64,000 bases of DNA from Anaerolineales bacterium. GTDB lineage: Bacteria > Chloroflexota > Anaerolineae > Anaerolineales > Villigracilaceae. The notes under the pieces were generated by a model. That model did not search any database. It had not been told where the DNA came from and was given only the letters and a program-made list of their open reading frames with translations. Of this stretch, positions 49,589-58,137 are shown piece after piece. The position numbers and the translations under genes are program-made. Location of the stretch: NCBI GenBank assembly GCA_030834895.1, contig JAUQXA010000058.1:1-64000 (forward strand), read 5' to 3'. Within the stretch, counting starts at the first letter, position 1. Each line of letters opens with the position of its first letter.

Positions 49589-50836
49589 TCACTCCTTCGT
49601 GATCAGCCTCACCTGATTATCATAGAATAAATAGTCCCACATCCAGTTGAACATAATGACGACCCGGTTGCGGAAGCCGATGATACGGTAGATGTGCAGG
49701 AAGACCCAGATCACCCAGGCAATGAAACCGCTAAAGGAGATGCCAAAAATCCTCGCCACGGCGGCGTTGCGACCGATGGTGGCGAGCAGTCCGGGGTCCT
49801 TGTAATGGAAGGTTTCAAGGGGCAGGTTGTCCATCTGGCGACGGATATTTTTTGCCGCTGTCGCCCCCTGCTGAATGGCGACCGTGGCAAGCATCGGCAG
49901 GAGTTGTCCGTTTTCCTCGAGAAAGGCAGTGTCACCGATGACGAATATTTCGGGGTGATCGGGCAACTGCAAAGTCGGCAGGACGCAGATTCTGCCTCCA
50001 CTAGCTTTTTCCACATTCAGTTCATCCACCATCTCAGCCGTTTTGATTCCGGCAGTCCAAATCACGGTCTGTGTTTCGATTTGACTCCCATCTGCCAGCG
50101 CGATGCGCTGTCCGTTGAAATCTTCCATCCTGGTATTCAATCGGACCCGCACATTTTTCCCGTGTAATAGTTTGAGTGTTGATTTTCGTAGCTCATCGGG
50201 ATATGAGCCCAGCAGGTTTGACGTTGCTTCAAGCAGGATCACACGTGCTTCCTTCAGCATGGAACGCGGATAATCCTTCACCATGACGTGAGAGATCAAT
50301 TCTGCCAGCGCTCCTGCGGTTTCCACCCCTGTGGGTCCGCCGCCGACGATGACAAAGGTTAGTAAAGCCTTGCGTCTTTCTGCATCTCCTTCATTACTGG
50401 CCCGTTCGAACATCGAAAGCAGATGATTTCTTGTTTTGACTGCGGTTTCGAGGTCCTTGACCTGGAATCCGGCCTTTTCCAAAGAGTCGAAACCGAAGAA
50501 ATTGGTTCGTCCGCCTGTGGCAATGACCAGGTAGTCGTAGGCGATTACCGACCCGTTGAGTTTGACATATTTTTCATCCAGGTTGACTGCACTTACTTCG
50601 CCCATCTGGAATGTGAGATTTTTTTGCCTGCGGAAAATGGTTCGCACCGGCTGGGCAATTTGTGACGGAAGCAGGCCCGCAATTGCCACCTGATACAGGA
50701 GCGGCTGGAATAGGTGATGGTTGTTTTTATCGATTAGCGTAATTTGGACAGGCGCATTGGCGAGTCCGCGTGCAGCCTCCATACCCGCGAAGCCTGCGCC
50801 GATAATGACAATGTGGGGGATATGTTTCGTGTTCAT
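49589..50836 (-). CDS. ndh: Type II NADH:quinone oxidoreductase (NDH-2)
   Basis: 415 aa from ATG 50836 (GAGG upstream). HIVIIGAGFAGMEAARGL is the FAD-binding motif, LTFVIVGGGPTGVETAGAL the NADH-binding motif, VIWTAGIKTAEM and VIGDTAFLEENGQLLPMLATVAIQQG are typical of the family, and a C-terminal amphipathic/hydrophobic stretch (FSGFIAWVIWVFLHIYRIIGF) anchors it to the membrane. It oxidises NADH without pumping protons. A palindrome at 50851-50872 lies just upstream and may control it. Confidence 0.93.
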   Translation of the reverse strand: MNTKHIPHIVIIGAGFAGMEAARGLANAPVQITLIDKNNHHLFQPLLYQVAIAGLLPSQIAQPVRTIFRRQKNLTFQMGEVSAVNLDEKYVKLNGSVIAYDYLVIATGGRTNFFGFDSLEKAGFQVKDLETAVKTRNHLLSMFERASNEGDAERRKALLTFVIVGGGPTGVETAGALAELISHVMVKDYPRSMLKEARVILLEATSNLLGSYPDELRKSTLKLLHGKNVRVRLNTRMEDFNGQRIALADGSQIETQTVIWTAGIKTAEMVDELNVEKASGGRICVLPTLQLPDHPEIFVIGDTAFLEENGQLLPMLATVAIQQGATAAKNIRRQMDNLPLETFHYKDPGLLATIGRNAAVARIFGISFSGFIAWVIWVFLHIYRIIGFRNRVVIMFNWMWDYLFYDNQVRLITKE

Positions 50837-50850
50837 GGTTAACCTCTTCA

Positions 50851-50872
50851 AATAGTGACATATTTCACTATT
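50851..50872. promoter_or_regulatory. Candidate operator of ndh
   Basis: AATAGTGA (50851-50858) and TCACTATT (50865-50872) are perfect arms with a 6-nt spacer. GTGA-N6-TCAC is the spacing of Rex sites and of CRP/FNR-family sites. It lies 15-36 nt upstream of the ndh start codon, where a repressor would block transcription. Confidence 0.5.
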
Positions 50873-51039
50873 ATTGTAACCAAAAAGGTCTTATTTGTAA
50901 AGTATTTCACGAATAAGTAAATGCAACTTTCCCCGCCCCTCTCAAAAACTTACGATTTTTCCAGAGAGTCTTTGTCAGCGCCTGAGAGATGAAAGGGCGG
51001 AAAATTATCCCGGTAAGCAACCAAAATTCGGAGGATAAA

Positions 51040-51873
51040 ATGCAAAACCTGTTTTCGATCATGCCCGATTTTCTGCGCGATCCCGACGCCTTCTTTCACA
51101 GCATCCAACGGGACGAGAACGTCAAGGCCAGAGCGCTGTCGTTGGGATTGGTTTCCCTCTTCTCTTTCATGGTCTATGGTTTCATGGTGGGGTTGGCGAA
51201 GAGTCCGTTGCAGGCTTTGTCGTCATCTGTCAAAGTCCCCGTGCTCTTCCTGTCCACCATGATGTTCTGTCTGCCTGCCTTATATTTCTTTTCGCTGGCG
51301 TTGCTCGGCACGCCGCTCAAAATGATCCAGGTGTTAACCGTGGTACTTTCCGGCATCAGCGTGACAGCCTTTCTTCTTCTCGGGCTTGCACCGATCACCC
51401 TCTTCTTCGTGTTGACCTCCACTAATTACGAATTCTTCCAACTCCTGGCGGTGGTCTTCGTGGGAATTAGCGCCTGTATCGGCGTGTATTTCCTCTGGCG
51501 CGGGATGACTCTGGTGGAGCCGACACGCACCGACTCGCTAAGAACACTCGGCAAGCGGATTCTGTTCCTGTGGGTTTTGGTCTACGGGTTTGTGGGCACC
51601 CAAATGACCTGGCGACTGAGTCCATTTGTCGGCAGGCCCGAAGACCCGTTCTATTGGATTCGCCCTTCGCGCGATAATTTCTATGTGGATGTGGTCAAGG
51701 CCATTCAGGGTGCGCTTGGTCTACCTGCTTCGGATTTAGGTTGGCTCATGCCATTGGTTTTTGGCGGGATTTGTATTATTGGATTGGGCGTGATCTTCTT
51801 CACTGGCGGAATCATGATTGGTAACGCGGCAAAGAAGCCCGCCGATAAAACTGATATGCCGCAGGCAGGTTAA
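51040..51873 (+). CDS. Yip1-like multi-pass membrane protein
   Basis: 277 aa from ATG 51040, which follows GGAGGATAAA; an upstream ATG at 50989 lacks a comparable site. The N-terminus FSIMPDFLRDPDAFFHSI resembles the amphipathic lead of Yip1-domain proteins, followed by about six hydrophobic segments. No catalytic motif. Divergent from ndh. Function unknown. Confidence 0.65.
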   Translation: MQNLFSIMPDFLRDPDAFFHSIQRDENVKARALSLGLVSLFSFMVYGFMVGLAKSPLQALSSSVKVPVLFLSTMMFCLPALYFFSLALLGTPLKMIQVLTVVLSGISVTAFLLLGLAPITLFFVLTSTNYEFFQLLAVVFVGISACIGVYFLWRGMTLVEPTRTDSLRTLGKRILFLWVLVYGFVGTQMTWRLSPFVGRPEDPFYWIRPSRDNFYVDVVKAIQGALGLPASDLGWLMPLVFGGICIIGLGVIFFTGGIMIGNAAKKPADKTDMPQAG

Positions 51874-51926
51874 TCAAGCAGTCCTCCCGTGGCATTAAAC
51901 AGGAGGACTGTCCGTTCAAATCGTTT

Positions 51927-52568
51927 TTACCAGAACATGAACTGGCTCATCCCCAGTCCCGCCAGATCGAGCGGAACGCCGGCCAATCTGGCCAGCAGTC
52001 CGACAAATCCCCAAAATAGGTTGCCGATGAAACGGACCTGCCAGAGCAGGATAAGCACGACCCATGAGAGCATCCCCTGTGTCTGTGCCAGTTTCATGCG
52101 GACATCCATCGGAAGGTAAGGCTCGATTGCGCCAAAGCCATCAAAGGGCGGTAGGGGAATCAGGTTGAGTACCACCGCAGAGATCTGCAGGAATGCGAGG
52201 AAAGCCAGTCCCGGCCAAACGCCCGAGGCGCTGACCGGTCCCAGTCGCAGGATCAAGCCGAGGATGAGGGCAAGTATCGCGTTGGAAAAGGGTCCAGCCA
52301 GGGAAACAGCAGTCTCCCACTGACGGCTTTTCAATCGCCACTTTTCGATGTATACCGCCCCGCCGGGCAGACCGATTCCGCCCATCAATAAAAAGATCAT
52401 CGGAAAAAGCAACGAGTAAACGGGATGTGTGTACTTGAGCGGGTTGAAGGTGAGGTAGCCTTTGTCTTTCACGGTATGGTCACCACCGTAATAGGCGATA
52501 AGCGCATGGGAAAACTCATGCAGACAAAGCGAGAACACCCAACCGATGATCACAATAAGAAAAGTCAT
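51927..52568 (-). CDS. Site-2-protease-type M50 membrane metalloprotease
   Basis: 213 aa. HEFSHALIAYYGG supplies the zinc-binding HExxH within the first helix, and VLNLIPLPPFDGFGAIE is the NPxPxxDG-like third-ligand motif; about five hydrophobic segments. No PDZ domain, so it belongs to the small RseP-unlike, SpoIVFB-like branch. It would cleave membrane proteins near the bilayer. Its start overlaps the MBL-fold gene stop (ATGA). Confidence 0.92.
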   Translation of the reverse strand: MTFLIVIIGWVFSLCLHEFSHALIAYYGGDHTVKDKGYLTFNPLKYTHPVYSLLFPMIFLLMGGIGLPGGAVYIEKWRLKSRQWETAVSLAGPFSNAILALILGLILRLGPVSASGVWPGLAFLAFLQISAVVLNLIPLPPFDGFGAIEPYLPMDVRMKLAQTQGMLSWVVLILLWQVRFIGNLFWGFVGLLARLAGVPLDLAGLGMSQFMFW

Positions 52569-53248
52569 TTGAAATTCTCGATTTCTTTTTGCATCACTTC
52601 AACAGGAAAATCCCTGCCGTGTGCGGGGAAAACGCGCTTGATTCCCATCGGCAAAATTTTTCTCCAGCCGTCCACGACCATCTTAATATCTTCCGCAAGA
52701 ACGGGCAGTCCGGGCGTGAGGCGCAGAAACCATGAGTTCATCGCAGTGTCCCCAACAAAGGCTTCGCCTGAATCGAGAATGACGCAGGAATGTCCCATGG
52801 AGTGACCGGGAGTGTGCACCACTTTGCCGGGAATGCCATATTCAGCCAGTGACATGCCGTTGTCATCGAGCACCAGGTCCACCTTTACTTTTGGAAGGCG
52901 CGGGCGAAGCAATCTTTTGGACGCCCAGGACATCATGCGTCCATAGGGGGTTGCGCCTGCCGGAAAGAGCGGCTCGCCTGTCTCGACCATAAACTGGTCT
53001 CTACCATGGATGGCGACTTTCGCCCCTGTCATTTCGTGGATGTCGTTTAGATTCGTAATATGGTCCCAATGTCCATGTGTGAGTAGGATGAGGTCGATCT
53101 GCTTTGGATCGATGTTAAGCTTTTTCATTTCGCTTAGGAAGGCGGGCATTCCGTCCCATGCGCCGGCATCGATCAAAATGGTACGTTCGCCGCGCAGAAG
53201 GTAGCAATTGCAAATGCCAACAGGAATGCGATGAAAGGTGAAAGTCAT
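52565..53248 (-). CDS. Metallo-beta-lactamase-fold hydrolase
   Basis: 227 aa from ATG 53248, overlapping the galE stop. LLTHGHWDHITNL (HxHxDH), VHTPGHSMGHSCV, FVGDTAMN and VFPAHGRDFP are the metal-binding motifs. Substrate unknown; thioesters or cyclic nucleotides are typical. It forms an operon galE-MBL-M50 protease with overlapping start and stop codons. Confidence 0.9.
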   Translation of the reverse strand: MTFTFHRIPVGICNCYLLRGERTILIDAGAWDGMPAFLSEMKKLNIDPKQIDLILLTHGHWDHITNLNDIHEMTGAKVAIHGRDQFMVETGEPLFPAGATPYGRMMSWASKRLLRPRLPKVKVDLVLDDNGMSLAEYGIPGKVVHTPGHSMGHSCVILDSGEAFVGDTAMNSWFLRLTPGLPVLAEDIKMVVDGWRKILPMGIKRVFPAHGRDFPVEVMQKEIENFK

Positions 53249-54222
53249 TTTGAATATCCATTCGGGTGTGATTTGTGCCACTCCCATGCGCTGGAGACGA
53301 TGTTCTGCAAGTTGGTGTGCATTGGCTTCCAGCCCAGCTCGTCGATGATTCTCTTGGGTGACGCAACCAACCGGGCCGAATCTCCGGGACGACGTGGGGA
53401 TTCAATGACAGGGATGGCATGACCTGTAACCCGTCTCGCTGTTTCGATCACTTCGCGCACTGAGAAGCCGTTTCCGCTGCCGACGTTGTAAACCAGTTTA
53501 TCCTTTTTTTCGAGCGCTTCCAGCGCAAGAACATGGGCCGAAACGAGGTCTGCGATGTGGATGTAATCGCGGATGCAGGTTCCATCCGGGGTAGGGTAGT
53601 CTGTGCCATAGATTTGAGCGGTTTCTGTCTGCCCAAGCGCGATTTGCAGAACGCGCGGAATGAGGTGTGATTCTGGTTGGTGTGCCTCGCCACGTCCGGA
53701 CAATGCTCCACAGGCGTTGAAGTAGCGCAGCGCAGCAAAGCGCAGGCCATGAATGCTGCGATACCATTCGAGCGCCTGTTCGGTCATGAGCTTGGTATGC
53801 CCGTAGACGTTGGTGGGACCGAGGGGAGAGTCTTCAGTCAACGGGGCTTCGCTGGATTGATAAACGGCCGCAGTGGATGAAAATGCGAGTTTTCTTATCC
53901 CAACCTTGACGGCGGTCTCCATCAATTGCAGGGAGTTGCTGAAATTATTGCGAAAGAATTTGCCTGGGTCCTTCATGCTTTCGCCCGCCTCGATAAATGC
54001 GGCGAAGTGCATGATGGCATCGAATTTACTGGAGGTCAGTGCTTCTGCCAGCGCGTGAGTGTCATCCAGATTGGCATGGATGAACTTTGCATCCCGCGGT
54101 ACTGCGGCGCGATGGCCTGTGACCAGTGAGTCGAAAACTGTGACGGAATGTCCTGCATTAATCAGCGCCTCGGCGGTGGCGGAACCAATATAACCTGCGC
54201 CGCCTGTAACGAATACATTCAT
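53245..54222 (-). CDS. galE: UDP-glucose 4-epimerase
   Basis: 325 aa, short-chain dehydrogenase fold. NAD motif TGGAGYIGSATAEAL, the Ser-Tyr-Lys triad (SSTAAVY and YGHTKLM), LRYFNACGA, DYPTPDGTCIRDYIHIADL and VYNVGSGNGFSVREVI. Interconverts UDP-glucose and UDP-galactose for envelope glycans. First gene of a three-gene overlapping operon. Confidence 0.95.
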   Translation of the reverse strand: MNVFVTGGAGYIGSATAEALINAGHSVTVFDSLVTGHRAAVPRDAKFIHANLDDTHALAEALTSSKFDAIMHFAAFIEAGESMKDPGKFFRNNFSNSLQLMETAVKVGIRKLAFSSTAAVYQSSEAPLTEDSPLGPTNVYGHTKLMTEQALEWYRSIHGLRFAALRYFNACGALSGRGEAHQPESHLIPRVLQIALGQTETAQIYGTDYPTPDGTCIRDYIHIADLVSAHVLALEALEKKDKLVYNVGSGNGFSVREVIETARRVTGHAIPVIESPRRPGDSARLVASPKRIIDELGWKPMHTNLQNIVSSAWEWHKSHPNGYSK

Positions 54223-54256
54223 ATGTTCTCCTGAAAATAATTTGGAAGATTATATC

Positions 54257-55159
54257 TTATTGTCCTGCTGCTTCCTGCCACAGCGCTGTGTACCAGCGTA
54301 GATATTCCGCCACGTGGGCGTTCCAGTAAACCTCGCTGTGGTCGCCGACAAAACGGTGGAATTCATGGAGGTAGTCGTTGTTTACCAGGATTTCTTCCAG
54401 CAGCAATGCACGGGGTAATTCCATGTCCGAGTCGCCAATGTCGAACCACAACTTCGGGCGGGATTCCTGCGGTATGGACCTGATGATTCGCTCCACAAAA
54501 GGCGCGTTATCCTTGAAGATGGCGGGCGAGTGCAAGCCCAGTGCGCCGAATAATTCCGGGTGACCAAACCCAAGCTGTACGGTCCAGCCGCCGCCGCGTG
54601 AAAGTCCGCCGAGGAAACGATGGTCGCGGTCCGCGAGGGTTTGGTAATTTTTGTCCACATGGGGAATCAGGTCATTGATGAACCGGTCGCCAAAGCCGGG
54701 TCCCGCCTCCGAGTTCCAGTAGCGGTCATCTGGGAAAACCATAATGAATGGTTGGCTTTCCCCGGCATGGATCATTTCGTCAGCGATATTAGGTGCCCCA
54801 AGTCGCACCCATTGATCCTGATTGTAGGTCTGGCCGTGAAGCAGGTATAGGACAGGATAACGTTTATCGGGAAAAGCTCCGTAACAAGGCGGCAGGTAGA
54901 TCATGAACTCCTGCGGCGGTTTTGTCGTCGAAACTACATCTTGTTTGATCGTCCCCGGTTCTGTGAGACAAGTCAATGGAGTGGGGGTGACAGGGATGGG
55001 GGTAGGTGTGGGGGATGCGGTAACTGTAACGGTTACTGTTGGAGAAGCCACAGTCTGGGCTTGGGCAACATCATCCGATGGCAAACAGGCTGAAAGTCCG
55101 GTGAAAAGCAATAGACATGCAATAGTGAGAATGGCTTGACGGGTTTTCATTCTTCGCAT
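54257..55159 (-). CDS. Lipoprotein esterase (enterochelin-esterase/esterase D type)
   Basis: About 300 aa from ATG 55159 (ATG 55150 also possible). Lipoprotein signal LTIACLLLFTGLSACLPSDD (lipobox LSAC), then a Thr/Pro-rich linker (VTVTVTASPTPTPIPV) and an alpha/beta hydrolase: YPVLYLLHGQTYNQDQWV, FLGGLSRGGGWTVQLG (nucleophile Ser), an acid in FDIGDSDMELP and the His in FVGDHSEVYWNAHVAEYLRWY. Extracytoplasmic. The open frame continues to 55282 only because it reads through the tRNA gene on the other strand. Confidence 0.88.
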   Translation of the reverse strand: MRRMKTRQAILTIACLLLFTGLSACLPSDDVAQAQTVASPTVTVTVTASPTPTPIPVTPTPLTCLTEPGTIKQDVVSTTKPPQEFMIYLPPCYGAFPDKRYPVLYLLHGQTYNQDQWVRLGAPNIADEMIHAGESQPFIMVFPDDRYWNSEAGPGFGDRFINDLIPHVDKNYQTLADRDHRFLGGLSRGGGWTVQLGFGHPELFGALGLHSPAIFKDNAPFVERIIRSIPQESRPKLWFDIGDSDMELPRALLLEEILVNNDYLHEFHRFVGDHSEVYWNAHVAEYLRWYTALWQEAAGQ

Positions 55160-55182
55160 TATACTCGCCCAGTTCATTTGAT

Positions 55183-55257
55183 CGGGGCGTAGCGCAGTCC
55201 GGCTAGCGCGCTTGCTTTGGGAGCAAGAGGTCCCGGGTTCGAATCCCGGCGCCCCGA
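55183..55257 (+). tRNA. tRNA-Pro (anticodon TGG)
   Basis: 75 nt, complete cloverleaf: acceptor arms CGGGGCG (55183-55189) and CGCCCCG (55250-55256) with discriminator A, anticodon stem CTTGC/GCAAG around loop TTTGGGA (anticodon TGG), and T-arm CCGGG TTCGAAT CCCGG. CCA is not encoded. No overlap with a real CDS; the antisense frame of the esterase gene is spurious here. Confidence 0.97.
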
Positions 55258-55370
55258 CAAATTGATGGAGGCACGCGCACAAAGTTTCAATTCCGTGCGC
55301 GTGCCTCTACGATTTAACCCGTGTGTGTTAAAATTACCTGTAATAGGAATTTTGCCAAAAGTGAATCTCC

Positions 55371-56279
55371 ATGAAAATTATCGATAAAACTTCCCAGCAG
55401 GACGCCAATGGTAATATTGGCATTATTGCCCGTGTTCGGGGGACGTTGAAGTATGGGTTGAGCTGGTCAGCTGAATTGGAAGCCCAGAAAACGGTCATTT
55501 CGCAGCTTGAACGTCTTCTTGAAAAGGGGTTTGTGCTGATTCGAAACTTTACCCTGCCAAACAGCGAAATTGTGATTCCCATTGCCCTGCTTGGCGCGGG
55601 TGGAGTGTGGGTGATTTATGTGACCCATGTGAAGGGGAATTTCGAGGCGAAAGGCGACCAATGGAACATCGTCAACAATGATGGCAAGGCACTTCCGGCT
55701 GGTATCAATTACATTGACCGTGTTGCGAAGCTGGCGACCGTTTTCCAGAAGTTTTTGAAGATCCAAAAGGTCGAAATGCCGAGCCCGGTGGAACCGGTGT
55801 TAATTGCAGCCGATCCCGGCGCGCAAATTGACTCGGTGCGTCCAATGGTACGTGTGGTGCGTAGTGATGCCATCAAGCAGTTCGCGGGGACGCTTTTGCA
55901 GGCGCGCCCTGTCTGGCGGACCGATTTTATTCACGAACTGGCAGACCGCATTATCGACCCCACTCCGGTTGAGGAACTAAGGACGCTCTCCCCTGCTCCT
56001 GCGCAGAGTGCTTCGCGTTCCAGTGCTCTGTCACAACCAGCTGAACAGGGCTTTAACGCCAACGACCTTGGTTTTGCCTTTGAAGAGGGCGAGGCTCAAC
56101 CTGCCGCACAGGATGCAGCTCCGGTTAATGTGCCACGTCCACAAGGTGCAAGACCGGCCCCGGCAAAAAAGAGGTTTTTGGGGTTGAGCGACACGCAAAT
56201 CATCCTGCTGGCAGGCATGTTAATCGTTTGGCTTTGTATCCTGTTTGGACTTGCCATCATCATTTCCGTCAGTTTATAA
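55371..56279 (+). CDS. NERD-like domain membrane protein
   Basis: 302 aa. The N-terminal 120 residues resemble a nuclease-related (NERD) fold: LSWSAELEAQKTVISQLERLLEKGFVLIRNFTLP, VIPIALLGAGGVWVIYVTHVKGNF, then NIVNNDGKALPAG. The catalytic residues are not clearly kept. A long Pro/Ala/Gln-rich linker leads to a single C-terminal helix (about 275-300). Probably tail-anchored with the NERD-like part in the cytoplasm. Confidence 0.6.
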   Translation: MKIIDKTSQQDANGNIGIIARVRGTLKYGLSWSAELEAQKTVISQLERLLEKGFVLIRNFTLPNSEIVIPIALLGAGGVWVIYVTHVKGNFEAKGDQWNIVNNDGKALPAGINYIDRVAKLATVFQKFLKIQKVEMPSPVEPVLIAADPGAQIDSVRPMVRVVRSDAIKQFAGTLLQARPVWRTDFIHELADRIIDPTPVEELRTLSPAPAQSASRSSALSQPAEQGFNANDLGFAFEEGEAQPAAQDAAPVNVPRPQGARPAPAKKRFLGLSDTQIILLAGMLIVWLCILFGLAIIISVSL

Positions 56280-56285
56280 CCTGCA

Positions 56286-57017
56286 TTGTCATCTCTATTC
56301 TTATCCATCATCATCCCCGCTCACAACGAAGAGCTTCGCCTGCCTCGCACCCTGGGACAGGTATTTGAGTTTCTCGAAAAACAAAACTATGCGGCTGAAG
56401 TTGTCGTTGTCGAGAACGGCAGTTCGGATCGAACGTTGGAATTGGCGCGGGAATTTGCTTCCCGCCGGCCCAACCTGGTTGTCTTGCGCGAGGAACATGC
56501 CGGCAAGGGGAATGCCGTACGACGCGGTGTGCTTGAAGCGCGCGGCGAATATCGTTTTATTTGCGATGCCGACTTGTCCATGCCGATTGAAGAGTTGACA
56601 AAATTCCTGCCACCCGTTTTGACTGGTTATGATGTAATAATTGGTTCGCGTGAAGCGCCGGGCGCAGTGCGGTATAACGAGCCACCCTACCGTCACTGGG
56701 GTGGACGTGCCATTAATCTTATCATTCGCATGCTCATCCTGCCGGGTTTGAATGACACACAATGTGGCTTCAAATGTTTTCGTGCGGAGACGGCCCAAAA
56801 GCTTTTCGGGCAACAGACCCTCGGCGGCTGGTCATTCGATATCGAGATTCTCTATCTTGCGCGCAAAAAACACATGAATATCAGGGAGGTGCCCATTCAT
56901 TGGTATTTCGGCGCGGACAGCAAGGTGAATGCCGTGCGCGATGCCATGCGAATGATCGGTGATATTTTCCGTATTCACCTCCATGCGTTGCGCGGTGGGT
57001 ATGACCTCACCCCCTGA
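56286..57017 (+). CDS. Family 2 glycosyltransferase, dolichyl-phosphate glucosyltransferase-like
   Basis: 243 aa, TTG start. LSIIIPAHNEELRLPRTL, VVVENGSSDRTLELA, HAGKGNAVRRGVLEA, ICDADLSMP (DxD-type metal motif) and NDTQCGFKCFRAETAQKLF match the ALG5/DPM1-like group that charges polyprenyl phosphate with glucose or mannose. It could supply the GT-C-like protein at 60877-62469. No C-terminal membrane helix. The 3' end overlaps rnhB by 17 nt. Confidence 0.88.
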   Translation: MSSLFLSIIIPAHNEELRLPRTLGQVFEFLEKQNYAAEVVVVENGSSDRTLELAREFASRRPNLVVLREEHAGKGNAVRRGVLEARGEYRFICDADLSMPIEELTKFLPPVLTGYDVIIGSREAPGAVRYNEPPYRHWGGRAINLIIRMLILPGLNDTQCGFKCFRAETAQKLFGQQTLGGWSFDIEILYLARKKHMNIREVPIHWYFGADSKVNAVRDAMRMIGDIFRIHLHALRGGYDLTP

Positions 57018-57627
57018 CCTGTTTTACGAAAATAATCTCTGGTTTTCCTGGCAATACCTTGCGGGATTGGATGAGGCGGGACGTGGCGCCCTGGCTGGAC
57101 CAGTCTGTGTAGGAGCAGTCATCCTGCCGCATGACAGTCCGCTTCTTTTGCAGACCTTGAGCGGGGTGCGCGATTCCAAGCAGTTGACTCCCCGCAGGCG
57201 TGAAAAACTTGTACCATGCATCAAGCAGGTTGCGCTTGCCTGGGGAATTGGTTTTGCATCTGCCGTCGAAATTGACGAATTAGGCATTGTCCCTGCCACA
57301 CGCCTCGCTGCAAACCGGGTGCTTGAAGCCATGCCCATTCTTCCCGATTTTTTGCTGACAGATTTCCGCCTCGAACTCCCCGAATTGGACCTGCCTCAGG
57401 CAGCGTTGGTCAAGGGTGATCAACGTTCACTCAGCATTGCATCAGCCTCGGTCCTTGCCAAAACTGCCCGTGATGCGTTGATGATCGAACAGGATGTCCG
57501 GTTTCCGCAATATGGCTTTGCGCATCACAAAGGATATGGGTCTCTGGCGCATCGTCTAGCGATTGCAAAATTCGGTTTTTCCCCAATCCATCGAAAAACA
57601 TTTCGCATAAAAAGTGGGAACACCTAA
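57001..57627 (+). CDS. rnhB: Ribonuclease HII
   Basis: 208 aa from ATG 57001 (MTSPPDLFYENNLW); the longer frame from 56959 is unsupported. Removes ribonucleotides from RNA:DNA hybrids. LAGLDEAGRGALAGPV has the DEAGRG catalytic motif, DSKQLTPRRREKL, and VKGDQRSLSIASASVLAKTARD with the later acidic residue. Full length. Confidence 0.95.
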   Translation: MTSPPDLFYENNLWFSWQYLAGLDEAGRGALAGPVCVGAVILPHDSPLLLQTLSGVRDSKQLTPRRREKLVPCIKQVALAWGIGFASAVEIDELGIVPATRLAANRVLEAMPILPDFLLTDFRLELPELDLPQAALVKGDQRSLSIASASVLAKTARDALMIEQDVRFPQYGFAHHKGYGSLAHRLAIAKFGFSPIHRKTFRIKSGNT

Positions 57628-57711
57628 TATCGAGTATGAATGATTCTGGAAGAACCCCAAGGTGTGGGAGAGAGTGCTATGGGTTTTCAGAATAAGATGC
57701 AAAATCTAAAA

Positions 57712-57741
57712 AAAGAGCCCCGCTGAAAAGCGGGGCTCTTT
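57712..57741. terminator. Bidirectional terminator between rnhB and cspA
   Basis: Perfect 12-bp arms AAAGAGCCCCGC (57712-57723) and GCGGGGCTCTTT (57730-57741) with a 6-nt loop and A/T tracts on both sides, serving the two convergent genes. Confidence 0.9.
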
Positions 57742-57756
57742 GGTGCGGATAAGGAA

Positions 57757-57966
57757 TTAGAGCACTACCACGTCAGCAGCTTGCAAACCTTTGGGACCTT
57801 TTTCGATGGAGAACTCCACCTTCTGGCCTTCCTGAAGGTTCTTGAACCCGTCACCGCGGATGGCGGAGAAGTGGACGAAAACATCGGGACCGCCTTCGCG
57901 TTCGATGAATCCGAAGCCCTTGGTGCCGTTGAACCATTTAACCGTACCGACTACACGATCAGACAT
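57757..57966 (-). CDS. cspA: Cold-shock protein (CspA family)
   Basis: 69 aa OB-fold RNA chaperone. GTVKWFNGTKGFGFIEREGGPDVFVHFSAI contains RNP1 (KGFGFI) and RNP2 (VFVHF). Strong ribosome binding site TAGGAGGC. A long leader of about 140 nt with a hairpin precedes it, as is common for cold-shock genes. Confidence 0.97.
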   Translation of the reverse strand: MSDRVVGTVKWFNGTKGFGFIEREGGPDVFVHFSAIRGDGFKNLQEGQKVEFSIEKGPKGLQAADVVVL

Positions 57967-58034
57967 TTTTGCCTCCTAAGCAAAATAAAAAAATAAGGTG
58001 ACGCAGTCGTCTTTCATCGGGCGGTCAAACAAAA

Positions 58035-58060
58035 CGGCTCAAAGGTTGTGCCTTGAGCCG
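58035..58060 (-). promoter_or_regulatory. Leader hairpin of cspA
   Basis: CGGCTCAAAGG (58035-58045) and CCTTGAGCCG (58051-58060) form a strong stem with one bulged base, in the transcribed leader of cspA. It could take part in temperature-dependent folding. Confidence 0.5.
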
Positions 58061-58108
58061 CCGTCTTGCTACTTCCACAACGAAAAGCTACTTGCATCCT
58101 ACAGTGCA

Positions 58109-58137
58109 ACTTTATCATGAAATTCTCATCTTGACAA
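58109..58137 (-). promoter_or_regulatory. Candidate cspA promoter
   Basis: On the minus strand TTGTCA (58137-58132) and TAAAGT (58114-58109) are separated by 17 nt. The -35 is one mismatch from TTGACA; the -10 is weaker. It would give a leader of about 135 nt. Confidence 0.45.

Noticed and set aside
50930..51030. Possible riboswitch before the Yip1-like gene (GCGCCTGAGAGATGAAAGGGCGG)-like region
   Set aside because: A GCGCC/GGGCG stem is possible but the sequence does not match a known riboswitch consensus that I can verify, and no ligand-related gene follows.
55160..55282. N-terminal extension of the lipoprotein esterase with GAPGFEPGTSCSQSKRAS-like residues
   Set aside because: This is the antisense reading of the tRNA-Pro gene, a well-known spurious peptide; the lipoprotein signal starts at 55159 or 55150.
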